Shown here in pieces: positions 16,768 through 24,693 of a DNA stretch of 64,000 nucleotides (positions are counted from its first letter, which is position 1; each line of letters opens with the position of its first letter). The notes beneath the pieces are model-generated. The model was given only the letters and a program-made list of their open reading frames with translations, did no database searches and had not been told where the DNA came from. The translations under genes and the position numbers were made by a program. This DNA is from Sphingopyxis sp. OPL5 (GTDB lineage Bacteria > Pseudomonadota > Alphaproteobacteria > Sphingomonadales > Sphingomonadaceae): assembly GCF_003797775.2 (NCBI RefSeq), contig NZ_CP060725.1, positions 930,001 through 994,000 of the forward strand, given 5' to 3'.

Positions 16768-18246
16768 GTGCATGTGATCCGACCGACGATCGCCTTATTC
16801 CTGCTGCCGGCCGCCCTCGCCGCCTGCGACCGCAGGACCGATGTCGAACCCCCGCCGCGCGCCACCGACCAAGCGCCCTCCCCCACGCAGACCTCGCTGA
16901 TCGCCGTCCCGATCAACGCCAGCATCGCACCGCTGCGGCAGGAACTCGAACGCGCGGTGCCGCGTACCTTGTGGACGATCAACCGGCGCGAACAGGCATG
17001 CATGGCGCCGCAGCGGGTCAAGGTCTTCGGCAAGCGCGTCAAGGTCACCCCCGCCATCCCCTGCACCATCGTCGGTCAGGTCACGCGCGGCCCGCTGCGG
17101 CTGCGCGGCGAAGGCGACGAGATCGTCGTCGATGTCCCGATCCACGCCCGGATCAGCGCGCGCGACGTCGGCGGGGTGTTGAAAGGCGAGACCGCGACCG
17201 GCGCCGCGATGGCGCACGCCCGCGTCCGCATCGAACTCACCCCCGACTGGCGCACCCGCGGCAAGGCGCGCATCTCCTACGGCTGGACCAGGGCGCCGGG
17301 CATCGATTTCCTCGGCAAGCGCATCACCTTCACCGACGAGGCCGACGCCAAGCTGAAACCCGTCGTGCGCGACGTCGAAGGCATCGTGAACCGCGAGATC
17401 GCCCGGCTCGACATTCGCAAGCAGGCCGCCGACGTCTGGCGGCAAAGCTTCACGACGCTCGAACTCAACCATCAGAATCCGCCGGTGTGGATGCGCGTCA
17501 CACCGCAGCGCATCCTCTATGGCGGCTATCGCCTCGACGGCCAGCGTATCAACCTCAACCTCGGGATCGAGGGGGTGACCGAAACCTTCGTTTCCGACCG
17601 GCCCGCCGACCCATCGCCCACGCCGTTGCCGAAACTGGTGCGGCAGGCGCCCAAGCCGCATCTCGACGTGCGGGTTCCGGTGATTGCCGACTATGCACAA
17701 CTCCAGCCCGTCGTCGATCGCGCACTCGCAAAGCGCGCGACCCGACCCTTCGTGCTGCCCAAGCTCGGTCCGATGGATGTCAAATTCGGCCCGTCGACCA
17801 TCTATGGCGCTCCCGGCGGCCGGATCGCGGTGGGCGTTGACGTTGAAGCCAAGCTGGAGGCCCGGACTGGGACGCCCACCCACGGGCGGATCTGGATGAC
17901 CGCGATCCCGCGCAACGAACCCGGCTCCGCCCAGGTCCGCTTTGCCGATCTGGTGGTCAATGGCGACAGCGACGGTGTCGGCGGCGACCTGCTGATCCTG
18001 ATCGGCCGCAGCGAGGAATTCGCGCCGCTGATCGCCGACGCGCTGAGCCAGAATTTCACCCGCGATCTCGACGAACTCCAAGGCAAGATTCGCAGCGCGG
18101 TCGGGCAGCGGCGCGAGGGCGCCTTCGTCATCCGCACAACCGTCGACGGCTTCGCGATCGGCGAGATCAAGGCCTATGGCAACGGCCTCTACCTGCCGGT
18201 GCAGATGACCGGCGGTACCAGCATCGACTACCGCCCGGCGAAATGA
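16768..18246 (+). CDS. DUF4403 family lipoprotein
   Basis: A 492-residue secreted protein: MHVIRPTIALFLLPAALAAC is a lipoprotein signal with lipobox LAAC, followed by a Pro-rich spacer and a long all-beta-looking body, the DUF4403 family (predicted outer-membrane-linked, function unknown; related in outline to lipid-binding tubular folds). Two GTG codons, 16768 and 16774, can start it; GAGGGG lies just upstream. An open extension to 16582 overlaps the previous gene and lacks a signal peptide, so I reject it. Confidence 0.82.
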   Translation: MHVIRPTIALFLLPAALAACDRRTDVEPPPRATDQAPSPTQTSLIAVPINASIAPLRQELERAVPRTLWTINRREQACMAPQRVKVFGKRVKVTPAIPCTIVGQVTRGPLRLRGEGDEIVVDVPIHARISARDVGGVLKGETATGAAMAHARVRIELTPDWRTRGKARISYGWTRAPGIDFLGKRITFTDEADAKLKPVVRDVEGIVNREIARLDIRKQAADVWRQSFTTLELNHQNPPVWMRVTPQRILYGGYRLDGQRINLNLGIEGVTETFVSDRPADPSPTPLPKLVRQAPKPHLDVRVPVIADYAQLQPVVDRALAKRATRPFVLPKLGPMDVKFGPSTIYGAPGGRIAVGVDVEAKLEARTGTPTHGRIWMTAIPRNEPGSAQVRFADLVVNGDSDGVGGDLLILIGRSEEFAPLIADALSQNFTRDLDELQGKIRSAVGQRREGAFVIRTTVDGFAIGEIKAYGNGLYLPVQMTGGTSIDYRPAK

Positions 18247-18250
18247 CCCG

Positions 18251-18712
18251 CTACGCCCGAGTGAAATCCATCGTCCAGTTCACTTCCCATGTCGCGCCGT
18301 CATCGGCCGACATCGCCTGCTCCCAGCGCGGCGAAGCGCTGTTGGTGCGGCTCCAGATGAAACGCAGCCGGATCGGCCGGCCGTCGAACCTATCGTCGGC
18401 ATAGAAATGCCCGACCCCATCCTCGAACCGGCCGATGACGGGAACGTCCAGACTATGCGGGCTGCGCGCATCGAGCCACCAGATCGCCCAGCTCTTCTGA
18501 ACGGGATCGAAGGATCGCAAGGCGACGGCCCGATAGGATCCGCCGGCGATGTGCAGGACATTGTCTTCGATATTGCCATCGCCACCCAATATCGGGCGCA
18601 TGTCGCACGTCCCGTCGAACTCTTCCCATTCGTTGCAGTCCGCGAGGCGCATCTTCAACCGGCGATGCCGCACGCGCCAGCTGCCGATCTAGAAATCGAA
18701 ATCACCGGCCAT
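18251..18712 (-). pseudogene. DUF1579-like protein with in-frame amber at codon 8
   Basis: A GGGGAG ribosome site eight bases before ATG 18712 opens the frame MAGDFDF, then TAG at 18691-18689, then IGSWRVRHRRLKMRL and an intact remainder to 18251 (WEEFDGTC, VLHIAGGSYRA, SFDPVQKSWAIWWLDAR, FEDGVGHFYADD, RWEQAMS...TWEVNWTM). In relatives the position after DFDF is normally Trp (the FDFW-IG-W motif), so TGG to TAG is the likely change. Reinitiation at the GTG at 18673 could still give 140 residues without the N-terminus. Function of the family is unknown. Confidence 0.7.
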
Positions 18713-18784
18713 CACGCATTCTCCCCGATCTCATCGCAGGAGTTGTTCTTATTACGTTCTCATTCAAACGCAACCCCGCCCTGC

Positions 18785-19798
18785 TCAGAACAGGCGCGTC
18801 AGGCCGTAAAAGGCCGCCGCGACGACCGCGCTCGCCGGGATGGTGATGAACCAAGCCGCGACGACATTGCTCGCTACGCCCCAGCGCACCGCACTGGCGC
18901 GGCGGGCGACGCCGGCGCCGATGATGCTGCCGGTGATCGTGTGCGTCGTCGACACCGGGATGCCGAGGAGGCTGGCGGTGAACACCATGATCGACCCGCC
19001 GGTCGAGGCCGCGAAGCCCTGATGATGCGACAGCTTGGTGATGCGTCCACCCATCGTCTCGATGATTTTCCACCCCCCCGACAGCGTGCCCAGCGCGATG
19101 GCGATGTAACAGCTGAACGCCACCCAATGCGGAACATGAAATTCGCCGCCGAGATAGCCGGTCGAATAGAGCAGCACGGTGATGATCCCCATCGTCTTTT
19201 GCGCATCGTTAAGCCCGTGGCTCAGCGAATAGGCCGCCGACGAGAAGAGATGGAGATGGCGGAACGTCTTTTCGGCGAAGCTGGCAGTCGCGCGGCGCAG
19301 CGCCCAACTGCTGACCAGCATTACGATCATCGCCAGCAGCATGCCGAGCATCGGGGACAGGAAGATCGCGATCACCGTCTTGTTGAGCCCGGTCCACTCG
19401 ATGCCCTCGAACCCGGCATGGGCAACCCCGGCGCCGACGATGCCGCCGACGAGCGCGTGGCTCGACGAGGACGGAATGCCCTTGAGCCAGGTCACGACAT
19501 TCCAGAACATCGCGCCGACCAGCGCGCCGAACACGACGGCGGGGGTCACCAGATCCTTGTCGATGATCCCCTTGCCGATCGTCTCGGCGACCTTGTGCAG
19601 TTCGGGAAAGATGACCGACAGGAAATAGGCAGCAAAGTTGAAGAAAGCGGCGAACAGCACCGCCTGCACCGGTTTAAGCAGCCGCGTCGCGACGACAGTC
19701 GCGATGCTGTTCGCCGCGTCATGCAGCCCGTTGAGGAAATCGAACGCCAGCGCCAGAATGACGAGGCCGACGAGCAGGGGAAATGCGAGTTCGTGCAT
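18785..19798 (-). CDS. pit: Inorganic phosphate transporter, PiT family
   Basis: A 337-residue inner-membrane low-affinity phosphate permease, driven by protons or metal-phosphate symport. Both duplicated PiT signatures are present: DFLNGLHDAANSIATVVATR (about 20-39) and SHGLNDAQKTMGI (about 195-207), plus GIPSSSSHAL and GIPVSTTHTITG. It follows the DUF47-containing gene by 15 bases, the usual DUF47-pit operon; the DUF47 protein is thought to modulate Pit. Confidence 0.95.
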   Translation of the reverse strand: MHELAFPLLVGLVILALAFDFLNGLHDAANSIATVVATRLLKPVQAVLFAAFFNFAAYFLSVIFPELHKVAETIGKGIIDKDLVTPAVVFGALVGAMFWNVVTWLKGIPSSSSHALVGGIVGAGVAHAGFEGIEWTGLNKTVIAIFLSPMLGMLLAMIVMLVSSWALRRATASFAEKTFRHLHLFSSAAYSLSHGLNDAQKTMGIITVLLYSTGYLGGEFHVPHWVAFSCYIAIALGTLSGGWKIIETMGGRITKLSHHQGFAASTGGSIMVFTASLLGIPVSTTHTITGSIIGAGVARRASAVRWGVASNVVAAWFITIPASAVVAAAFYGLTRLF

Positions 19799-19813
19799 GG
19801 CGCGTGCCCCCGC

Positions 19814-20938
19814 TTATGCGTGGTCGATGACCAGACCGTCGATCTCGTTCGCGACATCCTCGAACCGGTCGACCACCCTTTCGAGATGGCTGAACAATTC
19901 GCGCCGGATGATGAACTGGATCGTGTTCGTCTCGCCATGTTCCTGGAACAGGCGCTTCAAACCGGCGGCGTGAATTTCGTCGGCATGCCCCTCCATACGC
20001 ACCAGCCGTTCGGTCAGTTCGTGCAGCCGCGGCCCATTGGCGCCAATGTTGCGCAAAAGCGGCAGCGCCTCGGCGGTCAGCCGCGCGGCATCGACGATGA
20101 TGCCGGCGATGTCGCGCATTTCGGGTTCGATCTCGGTCACGTCGTACAGGTCGATCGCGCCCGCCGTCTTCTGCATCTCGTCGATCGCGTCGTCCATCGA
20201 CGCGATCAGGTCGGTGATCGCGCTGCGGTCGAAGGGGGTCAGGAAGGTGCGGCGCACAGTCTGCAGCACTTCGCGGGTGATCGCATCGGCGTCATGCTCG
20301 CGCTCAACGATTTCCTGGATATGGTCGGCCATGCCCGGCCCGCCCTGCAACAGGCGCGACAGCGCATTGGCGCCCGCAACCAGCGTCGCCGCGTGGCTTT
20401 CGAACAATTCGAAAAAATTGCCCTGTCGCGGCAGCAAGCGCTGAAACCATGCGAACATCCAACTCACCCCTGTCTTCTCGGCAACATTCTGCACCACCCC
20501 GCCGGTCCGCGCCACGGCGCGAAAGCCGCTGTCGCCGAACGATCGGATGAGTGCCTGCAAATCGGGTTCCTCGACCGCCGCGGCGGCGGCGTGGAACGGA
20601 AACCACTGGCGGTCGCGCTCACCCTCTTCCTTCCATTCGGAAAGTTCGCTGGTGACGGCGAGCGGAAACACCTCGACGTCGAGCAACACCGACGCGCCGT
20701 TAGCGCGGCGTTTGCGATATTGATAGCTGCCGATCGGCGTCGGGCACACGGCGCCGATCACGCCGGCCTCTTCCTCTGCCTCGATCGCGGCGGCGGCGTG
20801 GCGCGTCATGCCGGTTAGCGGGTTACCCTTGGGAATCACCCAGCGCTTCGTCTCGCGCGAGGTAATCAGCAGCACTTCGGTCGGTCCATCCTGCGCAGGT
20901 CCACCGAAACGATAGGGAAGAACGGCGATCTGGCGCAT
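19814..20938 (-). CDS. Nudix hydrolase fused to DUF47 (PhoU-like) protein
   Basis: One 374-residue frame. Residues 1-150 are a Nudix domain with RWVIPKGNPLTGM and a box at 38-60 ending IEAEEEAGV (Glu53, Glu56, Glu57 as metal ligands); the wording resembles the diphosphoinositol-polyphosphate/diadenosine subclass. Residues 161-374 are a complete DUF47 protein starting MFAWFQRLLPRQGNFFELFE and ending with the PhoU-like helices. DUF47 proteins of this size are usually free-standing. The internal ATG at 20458 has an AGGGG site nine bases upstream, so a separate DUF47 product could also be made. Upstream of pit and behind a Pho-box-like site, it points to phosphate or polyphosphate control. Confidence 0.88.
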   Translation of the reverse strand: MRQIAVLPYRFGGPAQDGPTEVLLITSRETKRWVIPKGNPLTGMTRHAAAAIEAEEEAGVIGAVCPTPIGSYQYRKRRANGASVLLDVEVFPLAVTSELSEWKEEGERDRQWFPFHAAAAAVEEPDLQALIRSFGDSGFRAVARTGGVVQNVAEKTGVSWMFAWFQRLLPRQGNFFELFESHAATLVAGANALSRLLQGGPGMADHIQEIVEREHDADAITREVLQTVRRTFLTPFDRSAITDLIASMDDAIDEMQKTAGAIDLYDVTEIEPEMRDIAGIIVDAARLTAEALPLLRNIGANGPRLHELTERLVRMEGHADEIHAAGLKRLFQEHGETNTIQFIIRRELFSHLERVVDRFEDVANEIDGLVIDHA

Positions 20939-20980
20939 TTTTCGTCCCTTCCTATTCTTGGGCGGACCATGCCGCCGTTG

Positions 20981-21020
20981 GTTACAATCGGGTTTCGCCC
21001 CTATGACAATAATGTGACAG
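20981..21020 (-). promoter_or_regulatory. Pho-box-like site upstream of the Nudix-DUF47-pit operon
   Basis: Read on the minus strand, 21020-21003 is CTGTCAC-ATTA-TTGTCAT: two seven-base half sites 11 bases apart, one mismatch each from the PhoB consensus CTGTCAT-N4-CTGTCAT. A -10-like GATTGT/TGTAAC follows at 20989-20981. The gene starts at 20938. PhoB activation under phosphate limitation is the inference. Confidence 0.6.
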
Positions 21021-21063
21021 CGACAAGGATGCTTCGCCCCCCAACGCTCCCCCGTCTAATGCA

Positions 21064-21096
21064 TTGCAAAATGCAACGCGGTGCGTAAGCTGCACC
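21064..21096 (+). promoter_or_regulatory. Inverted repeats before the monooxygenase gene
   Basis: TTGCA-AAA-TGCAA (21064-21076) and GGTGC-N7-GCACC (21080-21096) lie 26-58 bases before the ATG at 21122. They are candidate operator sites for an unlinked regulator; no regulator gene is adjacent. Confidence 0.35.
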
Positions 21097-21121
21097 CTAA
21101 AGATATATGGGAGACGAAATC

Positions 21122-22669
21122 ATGGCAGGTACCGCGACCATGGAACGCGCGAATGACACAGCGGCTGCGCCGGTCGATCAGGATGTACTGATCGTCGGCG
21201 CGGGCATTTCGGGTATCGGCATGGCGGTTCACCTCCAGCAGTACAGCCCCGGGCGCAGCTTCGCGCTTGTCGAGCGCCGCGCCGATCTGGGCGGAACCTG
21301 GGATCTGTTCCGCTATCCCGGCATCCGCTCGGACAGTGATATGCACACGCTGGGTTTTGTCTTCGAACCGTGGAAGCATGAAAAGACGATCGCCGATGGC
21401 CCTGCGATCCTCGAATATCTGAACCGCATCGTCGACGAACGCCATATCCGCGAGCGCATCCGTTTCGATCGTAAGGTCGTTGGTGCCGACTGGGACAGCG
21501 CGACCGCGCGCTGGACGGTTACGATGGAGGACGCAAGCGGCGCGACATCGAGCACGACCGCGCGCTGGCTGTATCTAGGCGCCGGCTACTACGACTATGA
21601 TTCGCCGTTCGATGCCAATTTCACCGGCCGCGACGATTTCCAAGGCCAAATACTGCACCCGCAGTTCTGGCCGAAGGATCTCGATTATACTGGCAAGAAG
21701 GTCGTCGTGGTGGGGTCGGGTGCGACCGCGGTAACGATCGTCCCGGCGATGTCGGACAAGGCTGCACATGTCACGATGCTGCAGCGCACTCCGACGTGGT
21801 TCGCCATTCGACCCGCCAAGGACGCGCTCGCCAATTTCCTGCGCAAAATCCTGCCCGAGGAACTGGCATACAAGATCACGCGCTACAAAAACGTGAAGAT
21901 GCAGGACATCGTCTTCCAGAAGGCCCGCACCAAACCGGAAAAAGTCCGAGAATTCCTGACCAAGCAGATCAAGAAGAATCTTGGTGACCGCTATGATGCC
22001 GAGGCATTCACGCCGCCGTACAACCCCTGGGAGCAAAGGCTCTGCCTCGTCCCCGACGCCGATTTTTTCGAAGCAATCAAGGCCGACAAAGCTTCGGTCG
22101 TCACCGATCATATCGACCGTTTCGACGCCACCGGAATCCAGCTCAAATCAGGCAAGCATCTCGACGCCGATATCATCGTTACCGCGACCGGACTCAACCT
22201 TGCCGTCGCGGGCAAGATTCCGGTGCGCGTCGATGGCGCGCTCGTCGACTGGAGCGAGCATTTCTACTACAAAGCGTGCATGTTCTCGAACGTCCCGAAT
22301 TTCTCGGCGGTGTTCGGTTATCTCAATGCAAGCTGGACGCTGCGCGCCGATATCGTCGCCGAATATGTCTGCCGCGTGCTCAATCATATGGACGCGACCG
22401 GCACGACCGTCGCCACCCCGCGCCTCGACGATCCAGATAGCCTGACCGAAGAGAATATCTTCGATTTCTCGTCGGGCTATATCCAGCGCTCGCTGCACAT
22501 CATGCCCAAAAACGCCGATGCCCTGCCCTGGCGGCTCAACCAGAATTATATCCAGGATCGCGTCGACATGCGGACCGGCGCCATCGACGACGGCGTGCTT
22601 GGCTTCGCCAACGCCCGAGCGGCAACTGCGGCGAAAGACGAAGCGCCGGCGCTCGAAGCCGCCGAATAA
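21122..22669 (+). CDS. Flavin-binding Baeyer-Villiger-type monooxygenase
   Basis: A 515-residue class B flavoprotein monooxygenase that uses FAD and NADPH to insert oxygen into ketones or oxidise S/N compounds. FAD site VGAGISGIG (about 25-33), ERRADLGGTWD, the BVMO fingerprint F-x-G-x3-H-x3-W-P as FQGQILHPQFWP, the NADPH site VVGSGATAV, and a C-terminal ATGLN motif. Similar in layout to mycobacterial EthA. Start at 21122 chosen for the GGGAGA seven bases upstream; ATG 21107 has none. It stands alone, so the substrate cannot be inferred. Confidence 0.9.
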   Translation: MAGTATMERANDTAAAPVDQDVLIVGAGISGIGMAVHLQQYSPGRSFALVERRADLGGTWDLFRYPGIRSDSDMHTLGFVFEPWKHEKTIADGPAILEYLNRIVDERHIRERIRFDRKVVGADWDSATARWTVTMEDASGATSSTTARWLYLGAGYYDYDSPFDANFTGRDDFQGQILHPQFWPKDLDYTGKKVVVVGSGATAVTIVPAMSDKAAHVTMLQRTPTWFAIRPAKDALANFLRKILPEELAYKITRYKNVKMQDIVFQKARTKPEKVREFLTKQIKKNLGDRYDAEAFTPPYNPWEQRLCLVPDADFFEAIKADKASVVTDHIDRFDATGIQLKSGKHLDADIIVTATGLNLAVAGKIPVRVDGALVDWSEHFYYKACMFSNVPNFSAVFGYLNASWTLRADIVAEYVCRVLNHMDATGTTVATPRLDDPDSLTEENIFDFSSGYIQRSLHIMPKNADALPWRLNQNYIQDRVDMRTGAIDDGVLGFANARAATAAKDEAPALEAAE

Positions 22670-22918
22670 TTGCGGCAAATCCGTATGGCGGCGACGCGCT
22701 TCCTGGCGCGGTGCCGCCGTACCGGCCAGATGCCGCATAGATGGGCCTGAATCCAACCCCTTAATACGGACCCTTTGAGCAGAGTCGGACCGTCCTTGGC
22801 ACAGCGCCCCGCAGCGTTACTGCCAGATTGGATGTAATGATCTTCGGTTCACGGTATCCGAATATTTACTTTATACTATTCTCCTATTACGCTCTCTGCT
22901 TTCCAGGGGGCAAGCATC
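22670..22918. promoter_or_regulatory. Intergenic region with probable promoter of the haem-motif lipoprotein
   Basis: 249 bases. The right part is AT-rich (TTTACTTTATACTATTCT around 22865-22882), and TATACT at 22871-22876 could be a -10. AGGGGG at about 22905-22910 is the ribosome site of the next gene. No other signal was seen. Confidence 0.4.
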
Positions 22919-24409
22919 ATGAACACGGGCTTTAATGCCAAGTTCTGGCGGGGTGCAAAACTTGCAGCGCTCGCCTTTGCCGTGACCACGCCGCTGTCGT
23001 CGTGCAAGGACGGCGGGTATGGCAGCGATAAGGAAATCGCGGCGGCCGGCAGTTGCCCCGAGGGCTTCGGCTGGGCCGAGGGACTGCAGGGCTATCTCAA
23101 CCCGACCGCGACGATGCCGACGACGATGAGCGCGACCGCTGACGATTGCCTGTTCAACCAATGGTCGTGGGAAGCCTTTGTCTGGGCAAACGCCCCGATC
23201 GACGGCACTCCGCGCTTCCTGACCTGGCAGGTCCCGGACGATCTGCTCACCAACACCTCCGAAGTCCCGCGCACCTCGCTGCTGCGACTCGATGTGCATA
23301 TGAAGCCGCTGCACATGGCCGATGGCGCCCCCAGCCAAGACGGCGCGATCGTCGAGGCCGACGGCAGCATGCTGATCGGGCAGAACGGCTATCCGGTCTA
23401 TGCGTCGAGCCACATGACGCCGAACTATTTCGATGTGATCAAACGCAACCTGATCGCGACCGGCGCCTATCAGAACAATCCAAACCAGGACGATTATTTC
23501 AGCGTCGGCGACGCGATCGTCAAGGCGACCTGGTATCGGCTCGCCGCGGGTGAGGCCGCGCCGGCGGGCAGCTATACGACGCAGGCCGAGGTGCCGGTGC
23601 TGCAGAACAACTGCAACGGCGCGAACTGCACGGTCGTCCCGAGCGGCAAATATGAGACGGTCACCGTCGCACTCGTCGGCATGCACGTCGTCGGCTATAC
23701 CGAAAACCATCCCGAATTCGTCTGGGCGACCTTCGAGCACAAGTCGAACGCGCCGATGTTCGCCGACAACAGCTTCGTCTTCGACGCCAATGCCAGCGAT
23801 CCCGGCAATTTCACCTTCTACAAAGCGGGAACGCCTTATTCGCAGGCAGCCCTGCTCGTCGAGACCAATACCAATCCAGCCACGGTCACCTTCGACGCGG
23901 CGACAGGCAAATTCTCGCCGATCACGCAGGTCGTCCAGATGAACAAGACCGGCGGTGACACCCAGCCGAACGGACCGGGGAACATCACCGCGATCAACGT
24001 TGCGTCACAGGGCGCGGCAGCGAACTTCCCGAACAATTCACCGCTGCAGAACTACAATCTGATCGGAACGGCGTGGTTTAAGCCCAACACCTATGTGACG
24101 ACCAATGCCAACTGGCAGACGCTGAACCAGACCAACGCGGTCGGCGCGATCAGCCTGATGAATACCACCGCAGAAACCTTTCTGCAGAGCGCCAAGGGGC
24201 AGCAGGGCCATAATTGCTTCGAGTGCCATAGCGCGACGAGTTTCTCCTACGCTGGCATCCAGCCCAAGGCGCTGACCCCGCGCCGCATCGCGATCAGCCA
24301 TATGGTCGCGATGGGTTCGGCCTATGAAGTGCCCAACACGCTCCCGGTAACCGCGGGTGGCTCACCTGCCGCCAAGACCACGGCGATCAAGGCCGTACAA
24401 AAGAAATAG
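22919..24409 (+). CDS. Secreted lipoprotein with one CxxCH haem motif
   Basis: A 496-residue exported protein: signal peptide with lipobox LSSC (Cys29), a conserved NQWSWEAFVWA segment, paired cysteines (NNCNGANC), VGMHVVGYTENHPEFVWATFEH in the middle, NLIGTAWF, and near the end CFECH (Cys433-Cys436-His437), a single c-type haem attachment site. I recognise it as a conserved proteobacterial family usually annotated hypothetical or cytochrome-c-like; its reaction is not known. It is monocistronic between a BVMO gene and a terminator hairpin. A periplasmic or outer-membrane electron-transfer role is a guess. Confidence 0.8.
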   Translation: MNTGFNAKFWRGAKLAALAFAVTTPLSSCKDGGYGSDKEIAAAGSCPEGFGWAEGLQGYLNPTATMPTTMSATADDCLFNQWSWEAFVWANAPIDGTPRFLTWQVPDDLLTNTSEVPRTSLLRLDVHMKPLHMADGAPSQDGAIVEADGSMLIGQNGYPVYASSHMTPNYFDVIKRNLIATGAYQNNPNQDDYFSVGDAIVKATWYRLAAGEAAPAGSYTTQAEVPVLQNNCNGANCTVVPSGKYETVTVALVGMHVVGYTENHPEFVWATFEHKSNAPMFADNSFVFDANASDPGNFTFYKAGTPYSQAALLVETNTNPATVTFDAATGKFSPITQVVQMNKTGGDTQPNGPGNITAINVASQGAAANFPNNSPLQNYNLIGTAWFKPNTYVTTNANWQTLNQTNAVGAISLMNTTAETFLQSAKGQQGHNCFECHSATSFSYAGIQPKALTPRRIAISHMVAMGSAYEVPNTLPVTAGGSPAAKTTAIKAVQKK

Positions 24410-24435
24410 AGCTGCACTGGGTCGCAGTCGCGTAG

Positions 24436-24470
24436 CCCCGGGTCGTCAAAGGCCCGGGGTTATGTCTTTG
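24436..24470 (+). terminator. Terminator hairpin between convergent genes
   Basis: CCCCGGG (24436-24442) and CCCGGGG (24453-24459) flank a 10-base loop, followed by TTATGTCTTT. It lies between the lipoprotein gene and the convergent DUF3008 gene and may serve both. Confidence 0.6.
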
Positions 24471-24472
24471 GG

Positions 24473-24655
24473 TCAATCAACATGCTCGGGCTTGCCCTTG
24501 ATCGATCCCTTCGCGAAATCCTCGAGTTGTTTCTCCGTCATGTTCTCGACCATCTCTTTCGATGCCCCCTTGAGCTTCGACCTGGGTGTGTCGCCGCGCT
24601 TGGCGCTGAGCGCCGCACCGGCGGCTTTCTGCTGGGCTTTCGATTTGGCTGGCAT
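24473..24655 (-). CDS. DUF3008 family small protein
   Basis: A 60-residue, Lys/Ala-rich soluble peptide beginning MPAKSKAQQKAAGAALSAKR and ending in the family's MTEKQLEDFAKGSIKGKPEHV block. Small proteins of this type are typical of stress-response regulons, but the function is unknown. It is the last gene of a three-gene set with the SDR and the DUF3298-type lipoprotein; the gap to the SDR is 38 bases. Confidence 0.85.
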   Translation of the reverse strand: MPAKSKAQQKAAGAALSAKRGDTPRSKLKGASKEMVENMTEKQLEDFAKGSIKGKPEHVD

Positions 24656-24693
24656 CGGCTTTCTCCTGCCTGCCCCGCATCCGTTAACGCCCC

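Noticed and set aside
18407..20818. 803-codon open frame on the + strand
   Set aside because: It lies antisense to pit and the Nudix-DUF47 gene, is rich in Arg/Asp/His/Gln, has no family resemblance, and is a by-product of high third-position GC.
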